NCBI GenBank assembly: GCA_020555605.1
Contig: JAJCJC010000002.1
Location: forward strand, 1-64,000
Reading direction: 5' to 3'
DNA from: a bacterium 210917-SL.2.15
Lineage (GTDB): Bacteria; Bacillota; Clostridia; Oscillospirales; Oscillospiraceae
Length of the DNA stretch: 64,000 nucleotides
In this document: positions 1 through 8,709 of the stretch, piece by piece
Layout of the letters: each line of letters starts with the position of its first letter
Numbering within the stretch: the stretch's first letter is position 1
The notes under the pieces: model-generated
Told to the model about the DNA's origin: nothing
What the model saw: the letters and a program-made list of their open reading frames with translations, nothing else
Databases searched by the model: none
Made by a program: the position numbers and the translations under genes

Positions 1-2
1 CA

Positions 3-92
3 GCCTTGCGGCTCAACCAGGAGGGTGAGAACTTGACCCTGCTGTCCTACAGCTATTGTATCACGGGCATCCCAAAGCCTGCTGATACCTAA
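3..92 (+). CDS. C-terminal end of an unidentified protein (partial)
   Basis: An open frame enters from the left edge and stops at TAA after 29 residues (ending ...GIPKPADT). It lies 84 bases before the first microcompartment shell gene on the same strand, so it may belong to the same cluster, but the fragment is too short to name. It could be a chance frame; no start or family motif is visible. Confidence 0.35.
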   Translation, partial: ALRLNQEGENLTLLSYSYCITGIPKPADT

Positions 93-175
93 AACTATTA
101 ACTTTAATCTTATTATACGAGGAGGGTGATAATAAAAAACAAAAGAACCCCCCATTCCGGGATCGAGGTGCAGAT

Positions 176-547
176 ATGAACGAATCCAACGCTCCTCAGG
201 AGCAGGTGCGCATTGTGCAGGAAACGGTAGCAGGTAAGGAAATCACGCTGGCCCACATCATCGGCGGCCCCGCGCCCATCGTATACGTCAAGCTGGGCTT
301 AAATCCCAATATCGATTATCATTCTTCCGCCATCGGCATCATGAATATGACGCCGCCGGAGTCTGTTGTTATCGCTTCGGATATCGCCGTGAAAAGCGGC
401 GAGGTCTATCTCGGCTTTGCCGACCGCTTCAGCGGGACCCTGATCATCACCGGCGAATTGGCCGCAGTGACCACCGCGGTGGAAGAGATCGTCGATTACT
501 TCCACAACACCCTGGGCTATGTCTCCTGCCCCATCACCAAGCGCTGA
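176..547 (+). CDS. EutS/PduU-type microcompartment shell protein
   Basis: A 123-residue protein of the EutS/PduU family, circularly permuted BMC-domain proteins that form hexameric tiles of bacterial microcompartment shells. Visible signs are the opening GKEITLAHIIG block, the central AIGIMNMTPPES block, and FADRFSGTLIITGE followed by a short C-terminal helix, all in the usual EutS order and length. The ATG follows GAGGTG at a normal distance. A second EutS-like gene and an EutP-like gene follow directly, so this is the end of a metabolosome cluster. Its substrate (ethanolamine, propanediol, choline or other) cannot be told because the enzymes lie outside the window. Confidence 0.88.
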   Translation: MNESNAPQEQVRIVQETVAGKEITLAHIIGGPAPIVYVKLGLNPNIDYHSSAIGIMNMTPPESVVIASDIAVKSGEVYLGFADRFSGTLIITGELAAVTTAVEEIVDYFHNTLGYVSCPITKR

Positions 548-560
548 GCGCGCAGATGCC

Positions 561-992
561 ATGGAGCAGACGACACAGCCGCGCATGACGCGCCAGCAGG
601 TACTGGACGATATTTTCAAACAGGTTCATGGGCAGCGCACCCGAGTGGTGCAGCTGTCGGTGCCGGGCCGGGAGGTCACCCTGGCCCATGTAATCGGGAA
701 ACCCGATCCGTCGGTATATACCAATCTCTGTCTTGAAATCGGCTTCCATGCCGATTTTGACCAAGAAGGCCGTGCCATCGGCATTCTGCAGCTTTCCCCG
801 GCGGAATCCGCCGTGATCGCGGCGGACGTGGCCGTCAAAGCCGGAGAAGTGGACGTGGGCTTTATGGACCGCTTCAGCGGCGCGCTGATCATCACCGGAG
901 CCAGAGCGGAAGTGGATGCCGCCATGGAAGAGAATCTTCGCTTTTTCCGGGACGATCTCCATTTCCGCGTCTGCATGCTCTCACAGCAATAA
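561..992 (+). CDS. Second EutS/PduU-type microcompartment shell protein
   Basis: A 143-residue paralogue of the preceding gene with an N-terminal extension of about 25 residues. It shares GREVTLAHVIG, AIGILQLSPAES and FMDRFSGALIITGA with the EutS fold. The start is uncertain: ATG at 561 is chosen because it lies just past the upstream stop, but an in-frame ATG at 519 overlaps the upstream gene, another lies at 585, and no strong ribosome site marks any of them. The extension may tune hexamer packing or lumen contacts (inference). It is co-transcribed with its neighbours by spacing. Confidence 0.85.
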   Translation: MEQTTQPRMTRQQVLDDIFKQVHGQRTRVVQLSVPGREVTLAHVIGKPDPSVYTNLCLEIGFHADFDQEGRAIGILQLSPAESAVIAADVAVKAGEVDVGFMDRFSGALIITGARAEVDAAMEENLRFFRDDLHFRVCMLSQQ

Positions 993-1016
993 CACATCGC
1001 TCAGGAAGGGATCTTC

Positions 1017-1511
1017 ATGCGAAAAATGTATTTGTGCGGCCGCAGCGAGGCGGGCAAAACCACGCTGATCCAAGCTCTCAAAGGCGAAACAACCAGATAT
1101 GACAAAACGCAGTATGTCGACACCTGGGATATCTTGATCGACACGCCGGGCGAATATTACGAAATGAAATCCCTGGCCTGCAAGGCGCTGTACTGCTACT
1201 CCTTCGAGTGCGATCTCGAAGGGCTGATCGCCGGAGCAGACGAACCATTCTGCGTTCTGGTGCCGGGCCTGCCCACCTGTCTGAACCGCCCGCTGATCGG
1301 GATCATCACAAAGGTGGATTCCCCCAAAGCTAACGTCCCCATGGTGCGCCAATGGCTGGAAGCGGCGGGATGCTCCCGTATTTTTGAGGTGGATTCCATC
1401 ACGGGCCGCGGCATTCAGGAGCTGCGTGATTTCTTGGAACTGCCCAACCCCGCACCCATGTCGGTGGAAGAAGCCATTGCCCTGCAGCGTCAAGGCTTGC
1501 CGGAATGGTAA
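1017..1511 (+). CDS. EutP/PduV-family small GTPase-like protein
   Basis: A 164-residue Ras-like P-loop protein of the EutP/PduV family found in microcompartment operons. A Walker A motif (GRSEAGKT) sits at residues 8-15, DTPGEY gives the switch II region, and ITKVD the base-recognition motif. Family members have been linked to microcompartment positioning or to acetate kinase activity; nothing here decides between these. AGGAAGGG precedes the ATG. It is the last gene of the cluster and is followed by a hairpin terminator. Confidence 0.88.
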   Translation: MRKMYLCGRSEAGKTTLIQALKGETTRYDKTQYVDTWDILIDTPGEYYEMKSLACKALYCYSFECDLEGLIAGADEPFCVLVPGLPTCLNRPLIGIITKVDSPKANVPMVRQWLEAAGCSRIFEVDSITGRGIQELRDFLELPNPAPMSVEEAIALQRQGLPEW

Positions 1512-1536
1512 GAATGGAAACGCAAAGATAACCAAG

Positions 1537-1566
1537 CAGCCCGTTACAAGGCGGGCTGTTTCTTTT
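1537..1566 (+). terminator. Rho-independent terminator after the microcompartment cluster
   Basis: A perfect 7-bp stem (CAGCCCG with CGGGCTG), an 8-base loop and a T-rich tail, 25 bases after the EutP-like stop codon. Confidence 0.85.
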
Positions 1567-1726
1567 CCTTGAAACAATATGTTCAAATTCCGAATCAGTG
1601 TTGTTATTAATTCCAAAGATACACACGGCGTTTCCAATTTTTTTGCAATTTTAAACGCCGAACAGCCCTTTTATTGTTATAAATAAAAAAATTACATATA
1701 ATAGAAAAGAAAATCCCGGAAAAACC

Positions 1727-1755
1727 TTGCATTGATCGGGATTTTATGGTATAGT
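1727..1755 (+). promoter_or_regulatory. Sigma-A type promoter of the rimP-infB operon
   Basis: TTGCAT at 1727-1732 and TATAGT at 1750-1755 with exactly 17 bases between. It is the only good promoter in the gap between the upstream terminator and rimP. Confidence 0.65.
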
Positions 1756-1782
1756 AATAGCGTTAGTAAAGGTTTTTTGGGA

Positions 1783-1809
1783 GAGTGGACTTTGCAGTCC
1801 GCTCTTTTT
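1783..1809 (+). terminator. Leader hairpin with U-tract before rimP (possible attenuator)
   Basis: A 9-bp stem (GAGTGGACT with AGTCCGCTC, one T-G pair), a 4-base loop and five Ts. It lies downstream of the promoter and about 60 bases before the rimP start, so any transcript of the operon must cross it. That is the layout of an attenuator; no antiterminator partner was identified. Confidence 0.55.
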
Positions 1810-1867
1810 GTTGGTCAAAATTCAAAAGTCAAAAGCCTGAACATTTTTCGAAAAAGGCGGGATCGGA

Positions 1868-2323
1868 TTGAAAAAAGTCACGGAACTCACCGCGGAGCTG
1901 GCTGCTCCTGTCGTCGCCGCACAGGGGTGCGAGCTGTGGGATGTGGAATATGTGAAAGAGGCCGGAACCTGGTATCTCCGGCTGTATATCGACAAGGAGG
2001 GCGGCGTCAGCATCGACGACTGCGAAGCTATCTCCCGCCGCGTCAGCGACCTTCTGGACGAGGCAGACCCCATCGAGGGCAGCTATACCTTTGAAGTGTC
2101 CTCTGCCGGCGCAGAGCGTCCTCTCAAGCGTCCGTCTGACTTTACCCGTTTTCTGGGCAGCCCTGTTACCGTCCGCCTGTATAAAAACAGGGACGGGCGC
2201 AAAGAGTTCGCCGGCGACCTGGCAGGCTATGAAGACGGTGCCGTGCTGCTGAAAGTGGGCGAGGAAACACTCCGTTTTGAAAAAGGCGACGTTGCCCTGG
2301 TGCGGCTGCGCGTCGATTTTTAA
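1868..2323 (+). CDS. rimP: Ribosome maturation factor RimP
   Basis: A 151-residue RimP (YlxS), needed for maturation of the 30S subunit. The N-terminal domain carries GCELWDVEYVKE and LRLYIDKEGGVSIDDCE; the middle carries YTFEVSSAGAERPL, a hallmark block; the C-terminal part is the SH3-like domain. The start is TTG at 1868, giving the usual MKKVTEL opening after a weak GGCGGG. It is first in an operon with nusA, as in most Firmicutes. Confidence 0.95.
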   Translation: MKKVTELTAELAAPVVAAQGCELWDVEYVKEAGTWYLRLYIDKEGGVSIDDCEAISRRVSDLLDEADPIEGSYTFEVSSAGAERPLKRPSDFTRFLGSPVTVRLYKNRDGRKEFAGDLAGYEDGAVLLKVGEETLRFEKGDVALVRLRVDF

Positions 2324-2399
2324 CCAAGCGAACTGCTTTTGATAAAAATTTATTTTGCCGCGTCCCCTGCGGCAGAATGGTGTGAGGTTTTTATTTACT

Positions 2400-3581
2400 A
2401 TGAAAAGATCCGTTAAAGAACAGGAAAACCGCAAAGGCATGAAGGTGGAGGAAATCTTCGCCGCGCTGGATATGCTGGAAAAAGAAAAAGGCATTCCCCA
2501 GCACTACATGATGGATAAGATCACCCAGGCCCTGATCAACGCCTACAAGCACGATCATCCCGATGTGGAAGAGGTTCTGGTGCGCGTGGATGAGGAGCAT
2601 CGTACATTGAAAATGTACATCCAGAAAACCGTGGTGGACGAAGTCGAAAACCCCGGCAGCGAGATTTCCCGCGCCGATGCCAAAGCCATCGCCGGCTCCA
2701 TCGGCGTGGGTGAGACGGTCAGCCTTCCCGTGGATAATGTGGAATTTGGCCGCATCGCCGCAGGCAACGGCAAGCAGATCATCATCCAGGGGCTGAAGGA
2801 AGCCGAGCGCGACATGATCTACAACCAGTTCTCCGGCAAGGAACACGAGATCCTCACCGGCACCGTTACCCGCATCGATCCGCGCAATGGCAATGTGAGC
2901 CTGCGCATCGGTACCGGCTCCGAGGCCACCGACGCCCTTCTCTCTGCCAGCGAACAGGTCCCCGGCGAGGTGCTCACCGAGGGAGAGCGCATCAAAGTGT
3001 ATATGGTGGAAGTCCGCCGCGGTACCCGCGGCGCTCAGGTGGTGGTATCCCGCACCCACCCGGGCCTGGTCAAACGCCTGTTTGAGCTGGAAGTCCCCGA
3101 AATCTACGACGGCATTGTGGAAGTGAAAAACGTGGCCCGTGAGGCCGGCTCCCGCACCAAAATGTCCGTATGGTCCAGCGACGAAAACATCGATCCCATC
3201 GGCGCCTGCATCGGCCCCAAAGGACAGCGCGTGGCCGCTGTGGTGGATGCCCTGAACGGCGAAAAGATCGATATTATTAAGTTCAGCGAAAACCCCACAG
3301 AATATATCGCCGCAGCCCTGGCTCCCGCCGACGTGCTGGACGTGTGGATGGCCGACGACGGCAAGGGCTGCCGCGTGATCGTACCGGACGACCAGCTTTC
3401 CCTGGCCATCGGCAAAGAAGGCCAGAATGCCCGTCTGGCCGCCCGGCTGACCGGCTATAAGATCGACATCAAGCCAGAATCTTTCCACGATGAAGAAGCC
3501 GAAACCGTGACGCTGGGCGACGTGGTCAGCATCATCACCGGGGATGAGGACGGTACGGAAGCGGAACACGAAGAAGCATAA
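2400..3581 (+). CDS. nusA: Transcription termination/antitermination protein NusA
   Basis: NusA binds RNA polymerase and nascent RNA and controls pausing and termination. Domains in order are an N-terminal RNAP-binding domain, S1 (EILTGTVTRIDPRNGNVSL), KH1 (PIGACIGPKGQRVAAV) and KH2 (LAIGKEGQNARLAARLTG), with a short acidic tail. Two starts are possible: ATG 2400, preceded by a distant GTGAGG, and ATG 2439, where alignment with other NusA proteins would begin (MKVEEIFAALDMLEKEKG). The longer form is given because it has the better ribosome site, but the shorter is quite likely. It lies between rimP and rnpM. Confidence 0.93.
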   Translation: MKRSVKEQENRKGMKVEEIFAALDMLEKEKGIPQHYMMDKITQALINAYKHDHPDVEEVLVRVDEEHRTLKMYIQKTVVDEVENPGSEISRADAKAIAGSIGVGETVSLPVDNVEFGRIAAGNGKQIIIQGLKEAERDMIYNQFSGKEHEILTGTVTRIDPRNGNVSLRIGTGSEATDALLSASEQVPGEVLTEGERIKVYMVEVRRGTRGAQVVVSRTHPGLVKRLFELEVPEIYDGIVEVKNVAREAGSRTKMSVWSSDENIDPIGACIGPKGQRVAAVVDALNGEKIDIIKFSENPTEYIAAALAPADVLDVWMADDGKGCRVIVPDDQLSLAIGKEGQNARLAARLTGYKIDIKPESFHDEEAETVTLGDVVSIITGDEDGTEAEHEEA

Positions 3582-3607
3582 CAACAGGCGCAGGAGGCGG
3601 ATAAGGA

Positions 3608-3886
3608 TTGCTCAAACCGAAGAAGATCCCGCAGCGGCAATGCGTGGGCTGCCGCACAATGAAAAACAAGCGCGACCTGATCCGGGTAGTGAAATCTCCC
3701 GCAGGGGAGATCAGCCTGGACTTTGTCGGCAAGAAACCCGGCCGCGGCGCCTATCTCTGCCCTGACAGCGCATGCCTTACGCGCGCCCGGAAAACAAAGG
3801 CTCTGGAGCGCGCGTTTGAAACCGCAATCCCGGCGGAGATTTACGACGCGCTGCTCGCGCAGATGGAGGCCGCCGATGGGACCTGA
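3608..3886 (+). CDS. rnpM: RNase P modulator RnpM (YlxR family)
   Basis: A 92-residue YlxR-family RNA-binding protein. Diagnostic motifs are RQCVGCRTMKNKRDLIRVV and GRGAYLCPDSAC. The family member in Bacillus was shown to bind RNase P RNA and is now called RnpM. It begins with TTG after AGGAGGCGGATAAGGA and overlaps the next gene by 11 bases, so the two are probably translationally coupled. Confidence 0.92.
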   Translation: MLKPKKIPQRQCVGCRTMKNKRDLIRVVKSPAGEISLDFVGKKPGRGAYLCPDSACLTRARKTKALERAFETAIPAEIYDALLAQMEAADGT

Positions 3887-4295
3887 GACAAAAACCGACT
3901 TCCTGCGCCTGCTGGGCCTTGCCAAGCGGGCGGGCCGGGCAGAGCTCGGCGAGGACGGCGTCAGCGGTGCCGCCGCAGACGGCAAGGCCCGGGTAGTCTT
4001 TCTGGCCGTCGACGCCGCTAAAAACAGTGTTCGCCGCGCCCGCAACGCAACCGATTCCGGCCATGCCGAGGTGCTTTCCGTTCCATTTACCAAAGAAGAG
4101 TTGGGCGCGGCCTGCGGCCGCGGAAGCTGCGCTATGCTGGCCATTACCGAATCCGGCCTGGCCGCCTCGGCGGTGCAGAAGCTCGCTGTATGCTGCCCGG
4201 GCATCTATGACGACTCCGTCCAGCGGCTGCAGGAAAAAGACGAACGCATCCGCGCACGCCGCGCAAAAAAGCGGCCGCGCAAACAATCAACCTGA
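3876..4295 (+). CDS. L7Ae-family RNA-binding protein (YlxQ-like)
   Basis: A 139-residue protein of the L7Ae/L30e/Gadd45 fold, which binds kink-turn RNAs. It starts with FLRLLGLAKRAGRAELGEDG, followed by VVFLAVDAAKNS and a basic tail (RARRAKKRPRKQ). The ATG at 3876 sits inside the end of rnpM behind GGAGG at about 3865. In Firmicutes this gene (ylxQ, rplGA) normally lies between ylxR and infB, as here. Its ribosomal role is not firmly known. Confidence 0.88.
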   Translation: MGPETKTDFLRLLGLAKRAGRAELGEDGVSGAAADGKARVVFLAVDAAKNSVRRARNATDSGHAEVLSVPFTKEELGAACGRGSCAMLAITESGLAASAVQKLAVCCPGIYDDSVQRLQEKDERIRARRAKKRPRKQST

Positions 4296-4321
4296 AAAAT
4301 TAACTTTGGAGGTGGCTTTAT

Positions 4322-6688
4322 TTGGCTACGACAAATAAAATCAAAGTACATGATATTGCAAAGAGCTTCAACCTGCCGTCGAAGGACATCATGAATATTC
4401 TTTCGGAATATTCCACTCCTCCGAAAAGCCACAGCGCGGTGATGACAGAAGAAGAAATTTCCATCGTCTTCGATTACCTGACACAGAAAAATCAGATCTC
4501 CAGCATCGAGGTCATTTTTGCCGACAGTTTCCAGGCCGAGGCCCCCGCACCGGCGGAAAAGGAGGCGGCCAAGGCTCCTCAGGCTGTTCAGGAAGGGACG
4601 AAACCAGCCGCTGCAGGAAAGCCCTCTGCCGCCAAAGGCGAAGGAAAGGCCCCCGCACCAGCGGCAGCCTCCGCTGCGCCGACGACCTCCCGCGTACCCA
4701 AGACCAAGATCGTGGACACCCGCAAAGCGGCCAACGTCAATCTGGATAAGTACGACGAACGCCTGCAGGACATGGCCGAAAGTTCCAAGGCCGGCCAGCG
4801 CGCAGGCAAAATGCAGCAGGGCAAGGAAAAGTTCCGTAACAACAACCGCCGCGGCGGCAATATGACCTTCTCCAACAAGCGCCGTCAAGAAGAGCAGGAG
4901 AAGATGCGCCGCCTGCAGCTGGAAATTGCCAAGAAGGCCCCCCTCAAAGTCGAGATTCCCGACGAGATCAGTGTAGGCGAACTGGCCTCCCGCATGAAGA
5001 AAACCGGCGCGGAGGTCGTGAAAGCCCTGATGAAAAACGGCGTGATGGCCTCGGTGAGCCAGGTGATCGACTTCGATACGGCCGCCATTATTGCCGAGGA
5101 TATGGGCTGCAAGGTGGAGCACGAGGTGATCGTTACCATCGAGGAGAAGCTGATCGACACCGCAGAGGATAAGCCCGAAGATCTGGTGCCCCGCGCCCCC
5201 GTGGTGGTGGTCATGGGCCACGTCGACCACGGCAAAACCTCCCTTCTGGACTATATCCGCAAAGCCAACGTGGCTTCCGGCGAAGCTGGCGGCATCACCC
5301 AGGCCATCGGCGCCTATACCGTGGAGATCAGCGGAAAGCCCATCACGTTCCTGGATACTCCGGGCCACGAGGCCTTTACCGCCATGCGTGCCCGCGGCGC
5401 CATGGTCACCGATATTGCGATCCTGGTGGTGGCCGCCGACGACGGCATTATGCCCCAGACCATTGAGTCCATCAACCACGCCAAAGCCGCGGAGATCCCC
5501 ATCATCGTGGCTGTGAACAAAATGGATAAACCCTCCGCCGATCCCGAACGCATCAAGACCCAGCTGACCGAACACGGTCTGCTGGCCGAAGACTGGGGCG
5601 GCGACACCATCATCTGCCCCATTTCAGCTAAAACCGGCATGGGTGTGGACGACCTGTTGGAAATGGTTACGCTGAAAGCCGAGATGCAGGAGCTGAAGGC
5701 CAATCCCAACCGCGCCGCTTCCGGCGCTGTGATCGAGGCGCGCCTGGACAAGGGCCGCGGCCCCGTGGCCACCCTGCTGGTGCAGAACGGTACGCTGCAC
5801 CAGGGTGACATTATTATCGCCGGCACCGCCGTGGGCCGTATCCGCGCCATGGTGGACGACAAGGGCCGCCGCCTGAAGGATGCCGGTCCTTCCGTGCCCG
5901 TGGAGATCACCGGCCTGGCCGAGGTCCCCTCTGCCGGCTGTACCTTCAACTCCGTGGCCGACGAGCGCATGGCCCGCGAACTGGTAGAGCAGCGCAAGGC
6001 CGAAGAACGCGCCGCTGCCAGCGCACCGGTGCAGAAAGTAACGCTTGAAGATCTGTTCAGCCAGATCCGCTCCGGCGAAATGAAAGAACTGGGTCTGATT
6101 GTCAAAGCCGATGTACAGGGCAGCGCCGAGGCGGTCAAACAGTCCCTTGAAAAGCTGACCAACGAAGAGGTGCGCGTACGCGTGATCCACTCCGGCGTCG
6201 GTGCCATCAACGAGAGCGACGTTATGCTGGCCGCCACCTCTAAAGCCATTATCATCGGCTTCAATGTGCGCCCCGACGCCGCCGCACGCGACAGCGCCGC
6301 ACGCAGTAATGTGGATATGCGCATGTACCGCGTGATCTATGACTGCATCAATGAAATGGAAGCAGCCATGAAGGGCATGCTCGCCCCCAAATTCCGCGAA
6401 GCCGTCATCGGCCGGGCCGAGATCCGTCAGACCTACAAAGTCTCCGGCGTTGGCACCATCGCCGGCTGCTATGTGCAGGAAGGCAAGATTCAGCGCGGCT
6501 GTTCCGTGCGCATTGTGCGCGACGGTGTGGTGATCCACGAAGGCGAGCTGGCTTCCCTGCGCCGCTTTAAGGATGATGTAAAGGAAGTGGCCGAGTCCTA
6601 CGAATGCGGCCTGTCCATTGAGAAATTCAACGACCTCAAAGAAGGCGATCAGATCGAAGCCTTCATCATGGAAGAAATTAAGCAGTAA
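4322..6688 (+). CDS. infB: Translation initiation factor IF-2
   Basis: A 788-residue IF-2, the GTPase that brings initiator tRNA to the ribosome. It has an N-terminal IF2-N domain ([20 protein letters not shown]), an alanine/proline-rich linker (about residues 80-140), a second IF2-N block, then the G domain with GHVDHGKT (G1), DTPGHEAF (G3) and NKMD (G4), and domains II-IV. The start is TTG at 4322 after TTGGAGGTGG. It is followed by a strong terminator, although the next genes continue on the same strand. Confidence 0.97.
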   Translation: MATTNKIKVHDIAKSFNLPSKDIMNILSEYSTPPKSHSAVMTEEEISIVFDYLTQKNQISSIEVIFADSFQAEAPAPAEKEAAKAPQAVQEGTKPAAAGKPSAAKGEGKAPAPAAASAAPTTSRVPKTKIVDTRKAANVNLDKYDERLQDMAESSKAGQRAGKMQQGKEKFRNNNRRGGNMTFSNKRRQEEQEKMRRLQLEIAKKAPLKVEIPDEISVGELASRMKKTGAEVVKALMKNGVMASVSQVIDFDTAAIIAEDMGCKVEHEVIVTIEEKLIDTAEDKPEDLVPRAPVVVVMGHVDHGKTSLLDYIRKANVASGEAGGITQAIGAYTVEISGKPITFLDTPGHEAFTAMRARGAMVTDIAILVVAADDGIMPQTIESINHAKAAEIPIIVAVNKMDKPSADPERIKTQLTEHGLLAEDWGGDTIICPISAKTGMGVDDLLEMVTLKAEMQELKANPNRAASGAVIEARLDKGRGPVATLLVQNGTLHQGDIIIAGTAVGRIRAMVDDKGRRLKDAGPSVPVEITGLAEVPSAGCTFNSVADERMARELVEQRKAEERAAASAPVQKVTLEDLFSQIRSGEMKELGLIVKADVQGSAEAVKQSLEKLTNEEVRVRVIHSGVGAINESDVMLAATSKAIIIGFNVRPDAAARDSAARSNVDMRMYRVIYDCINEMEAAMKGMLAPKFREAVIGRAEIRQTYKVSGVGTIAGCYVQEGKIQRGCSVRIVRDGVVIHEGELASLRRFKDDVKEVAESYECGLSIEKFNDLKEGDQIEAFIMEEIKQ

Positions 6689-6718
6689 TTTCCTTTTCAA
6701 ATCACAGTTGCAACAGCC

Positions 6719-6752
6719 AGCAGGGCGGGTATCGACGCCCGCCCTGCTTTTT
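6719..6752 (+). terminator. Strong hairpin terminator after infB
   Basis: An 11-bp perfect stem (AGCAGGGCGGG with CCCGCCCTGCT), an 8-base loop and a T-tract. It lies inside what would otherwise be a continuous operon, so the genes from 6769 onward either depend on readthrough or have their own promoter. Confidence 0.85.
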
Positions 6753-6768
6753 ACCGAAAGGAGCACCT

Positions 6769-7152
6769 ATGAGCTGCGTTTATCTGTTGTGTGCAGACCA
6801 TCCGCTGCCCTCGTATGATCCGAAAGCCCGTCGCCTCATACATGACGCCGAAGACAGCTTTTCCGTGCGACCGTTGGAATATTACTGCAGCGCAGTGGAG
6901 GATCTTGGCCTTTCCATGAAGCCCTGTCGATATGAGCTGGGCCTACGCGCTACCGGACAGGGTGCCGCTCTGCTGCGGGACTATCTGTCCTTGCACTGCA
7001 CCACAGGCGAACAGGTGGAACTTTGGTATCTGTGGGTGGGCGAGGTCAATGTGCGCGCCTTCCGTTTGGCCGGAAGCCTTGCCAATTTGGATACAGATAC
7101 CCTGAAGCAGCTGGAGGAACGGGAGCAGACCTGCGTCACTCTGACCATCTGA
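6769..7152 (+). CDS. Hypothetical protein between infB and rbfA
   Basis: A 127-residue protein I do not recognise. It starts with ATG after GAAAGGAGC. The sequence is mixed alpha/beta with no signal peptide or membrane segment; it opens MSCVYLLCADHPLPSYDP and has a C-terminal segment LEEREQTCVTLTI. It sits behind the infB terminator and 58 bases before rbfA, so its expression is probably tied to rbfA. Codon use is like that of its neighbours, and the clear ribosome site argues that it is real. Confidence 0.65.
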   Translation: MSCVYLLCADHPLPSYDPKARRLIHDAEDSFSVRPLEYYCSAVEDLGLSMKPCRYELGLRATGQGAALLRDYLSLHCTTGEQVELWYLWVGEVNVRAFRLAGSLANLDTDTLKQLEEREQTCVTLTI

Positions 7153-7210
7153 GCGTACTTCAAACCCAATACGAACAACACGAATGAACCCCACAAGGAG
7201 GTTTTTCCCT

Positions 7211-7588
7211 ATGGCTAAAAACCGCATCCACCGCATCAATGAAGAGATCCAGCGGGAACTTGCTTCCCTGCTGCGTACGGTGAAAGATCCGCGGGTAAAG
7301 GACACCATGCTGAGTATCACGCATGTGGACACCACCGCCGATTTGCGCTATGCAAAAATTTATGTCAGCGCTCTGGAAAAAGCGCAGGAAAAAGATGCAC
7401 TGAAAGGACTCAAATCCGCCGCAGGATACCTGCGCCGGGAGCTGGGCGCCGCACTGCAGCTGCGCTACACGCCGGAGCTTGTCTTTGAGGCCGACGACTC
7501 CATTGCCCACGGCACCCATATCCTGGAAGTCCTGCGCGGCATCGAAGAGAAAGAAGGTCTGCTGGAGGAGGGAGACGAAACCCCATGA
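7211..7588 (+). CDS. rbfA: Ribosome-binding factor A
   Basis: A 125-residue KH-fold factor for 16S rRNA 5'-end maturation and cold adaptation. Diagnostic text is RIHRINEEIQRELASLL, VKDPRVKDTMLSITHV and LRYAKIYVSAL. ATG at 7211 follows AAGGAGG. Its last four bases overlap the start of the next gene (ATGA), a sign of coupling. Confidence 0.95.
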   Translation: MAKNRIHRINEEIQRELASLLRTVKDPRVKDTMLSITHVDTTADLRYAKIYVSALEKAQEKDALKGLKSAAGYLRRELGAALQLRYTPELVFEADDSIAHGTHILEVLRGIEEKEGLLEEGDETP

Positions 7589-8535
7589 CGATTGAGGAAA
7601 CCGCCTGTTGGCTCCAAGAGCGTGACCGCTTCCTGATCCTGACCCATGTGCGGCCGGATGGCGACACCGTGGGCTGCGCCGCCGCATTGTGCGCTGCTCT
7701 GCGGCAGATCGGCAAAACCGCCTATGTGCTTCCCAATCCTGAATTGACGGCTACCTGCGCCGATTACGTTACCTGTTACCATGCGCCGAAGGACTACGTG
7801 CCCGCGTGCATCGTGTCCACCGATGTGGCCAGTCTGGGGCTGCTCCCCGAAAACGCAGCGCCGTACCGGGCGCACATTGATCTGGCCATTGACCACCATC
7901 CCTCTTATGAAGGCTTTGCCACAGCCTCCTGTATTCAAAGCGACAAAGCCGCAGCCGGCGAGATCGTCTATGCGTTGGTCTGTGCCTTGGGTGTCATGAC
8001 ACCTAAGATCGCCACAGCGCTTTACTGCGCCGTATCCACCGACACCGGCTGCTTTGTTTATAACAACACCACCGCCAATACCCACCGCGTGGCCGCAGCG
8101 CTGATCGAAGCGGGCTGCGATGTACAGGGCGTGAACAAACGCCACTTCCGCACCAAAAGCCAGGCTCGCATCGCATTGGAAAGCGCGATCCTGTCGGCTG
8201 TAGAGTATCACGACGGCGGCCGCATCGCCGTAGTCACCGTACCCCAGGCCCTGCTGCGCAGCGTCGGAGCCGGAGCAGACGACGCCGAAGAGATCGCCTC
8301 CATGGCAGGCGTGATCGAAGGCGTGGACTGTGCCCTGACGATCCGCGAACTGGCCGATGGCGAGAGCAAAATCAGCCTGCGCACCGGCGCACGCATCAAC
8401 GCCACCGAAGCCTGCCGCCTACTGGGCGGCGGCGGACATGCCCAAGCTGCCGGCGCCACGCTGGACTGCTCCCTGGAGGAAGCCAAACGCCGCGCGCTGG
8501 AAGCAATCGCCCAAGTGGCCCTTCCGGAAGCATGA
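7585..8535 (+). CDS. nrnA: DHH-family oligoribonuclease / pAp phosphatase NrnA
   Basis: A 316-residue DHH/DHHA1 phosphoesterase. It has LTHVRPDGDTVGCAAAL, a central DHHPS motif (AIDHHPSYEGF) and the C-terminal DHHA1 signature GGGGHAQAAGAT. NrnA degrades 2-5 nt RNA and dephosphorylates 3'-phosphoadenosine 5'-phosphate. The position between rbfA and truB is conserved in Firmicutes. It overlaps rbfA by 4 bases. Confidence 0.93.
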   Translation: MTIEETACWLQERDRFLILTHVRPDGDTVGCAAALCAALRQIGKTAYVLPNPELTATCADYVTCYHAPKDYVPACIVSTDVASLGLLPENAAPYRAHIDLAIDHHPSYEGFATASCIQSDKAAAGEIVYALVCALGVMTPKIATALYCAVSTDTGCFVYNNTTANTHRVAAALIEAGCDVQGVNKRHFRTKSQARIALESAILSAVEYHDGGRIAVVTVPQALLRSVGAGADDAEEIASMAGVIEGVDCALTIRELADGESKISLRTGARINATEACRLLGGGGHAQAAGATLDCSLEEAKRRALEAIAQVALPEA

Positions 8536-8709
8536 TGCGTGCTTTTCCCGGGAAAAAACAGTCCGCCGGCTTTTGCCGTAGGAATGTTCCCGTACTCCGC
8601 ACCGGACCAACACTTTTTCCAGCGGCATCCGGCCCAAGGCCTTTCCAGATCCCGTTTCCCGGCAGGACAGCCGCACAGACAAAACGCTTGGCGCACGGGA
8701 GGTAGTGCT

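Noticed and set aside
2391..3584. A 397-codon open frame on the strand opposite nusA
   Set aside because: It mirrors nusA codon structure, has His/Gly-rich low-complexity text typical of antisense frames in GC-rich genes, and has no ribosome site.
8539..8709. N-terminal extension of truB
   Set aside because: The frame is open, but the text is low-complexity, lacks homology, and GGGAGG marks the start at 8710.
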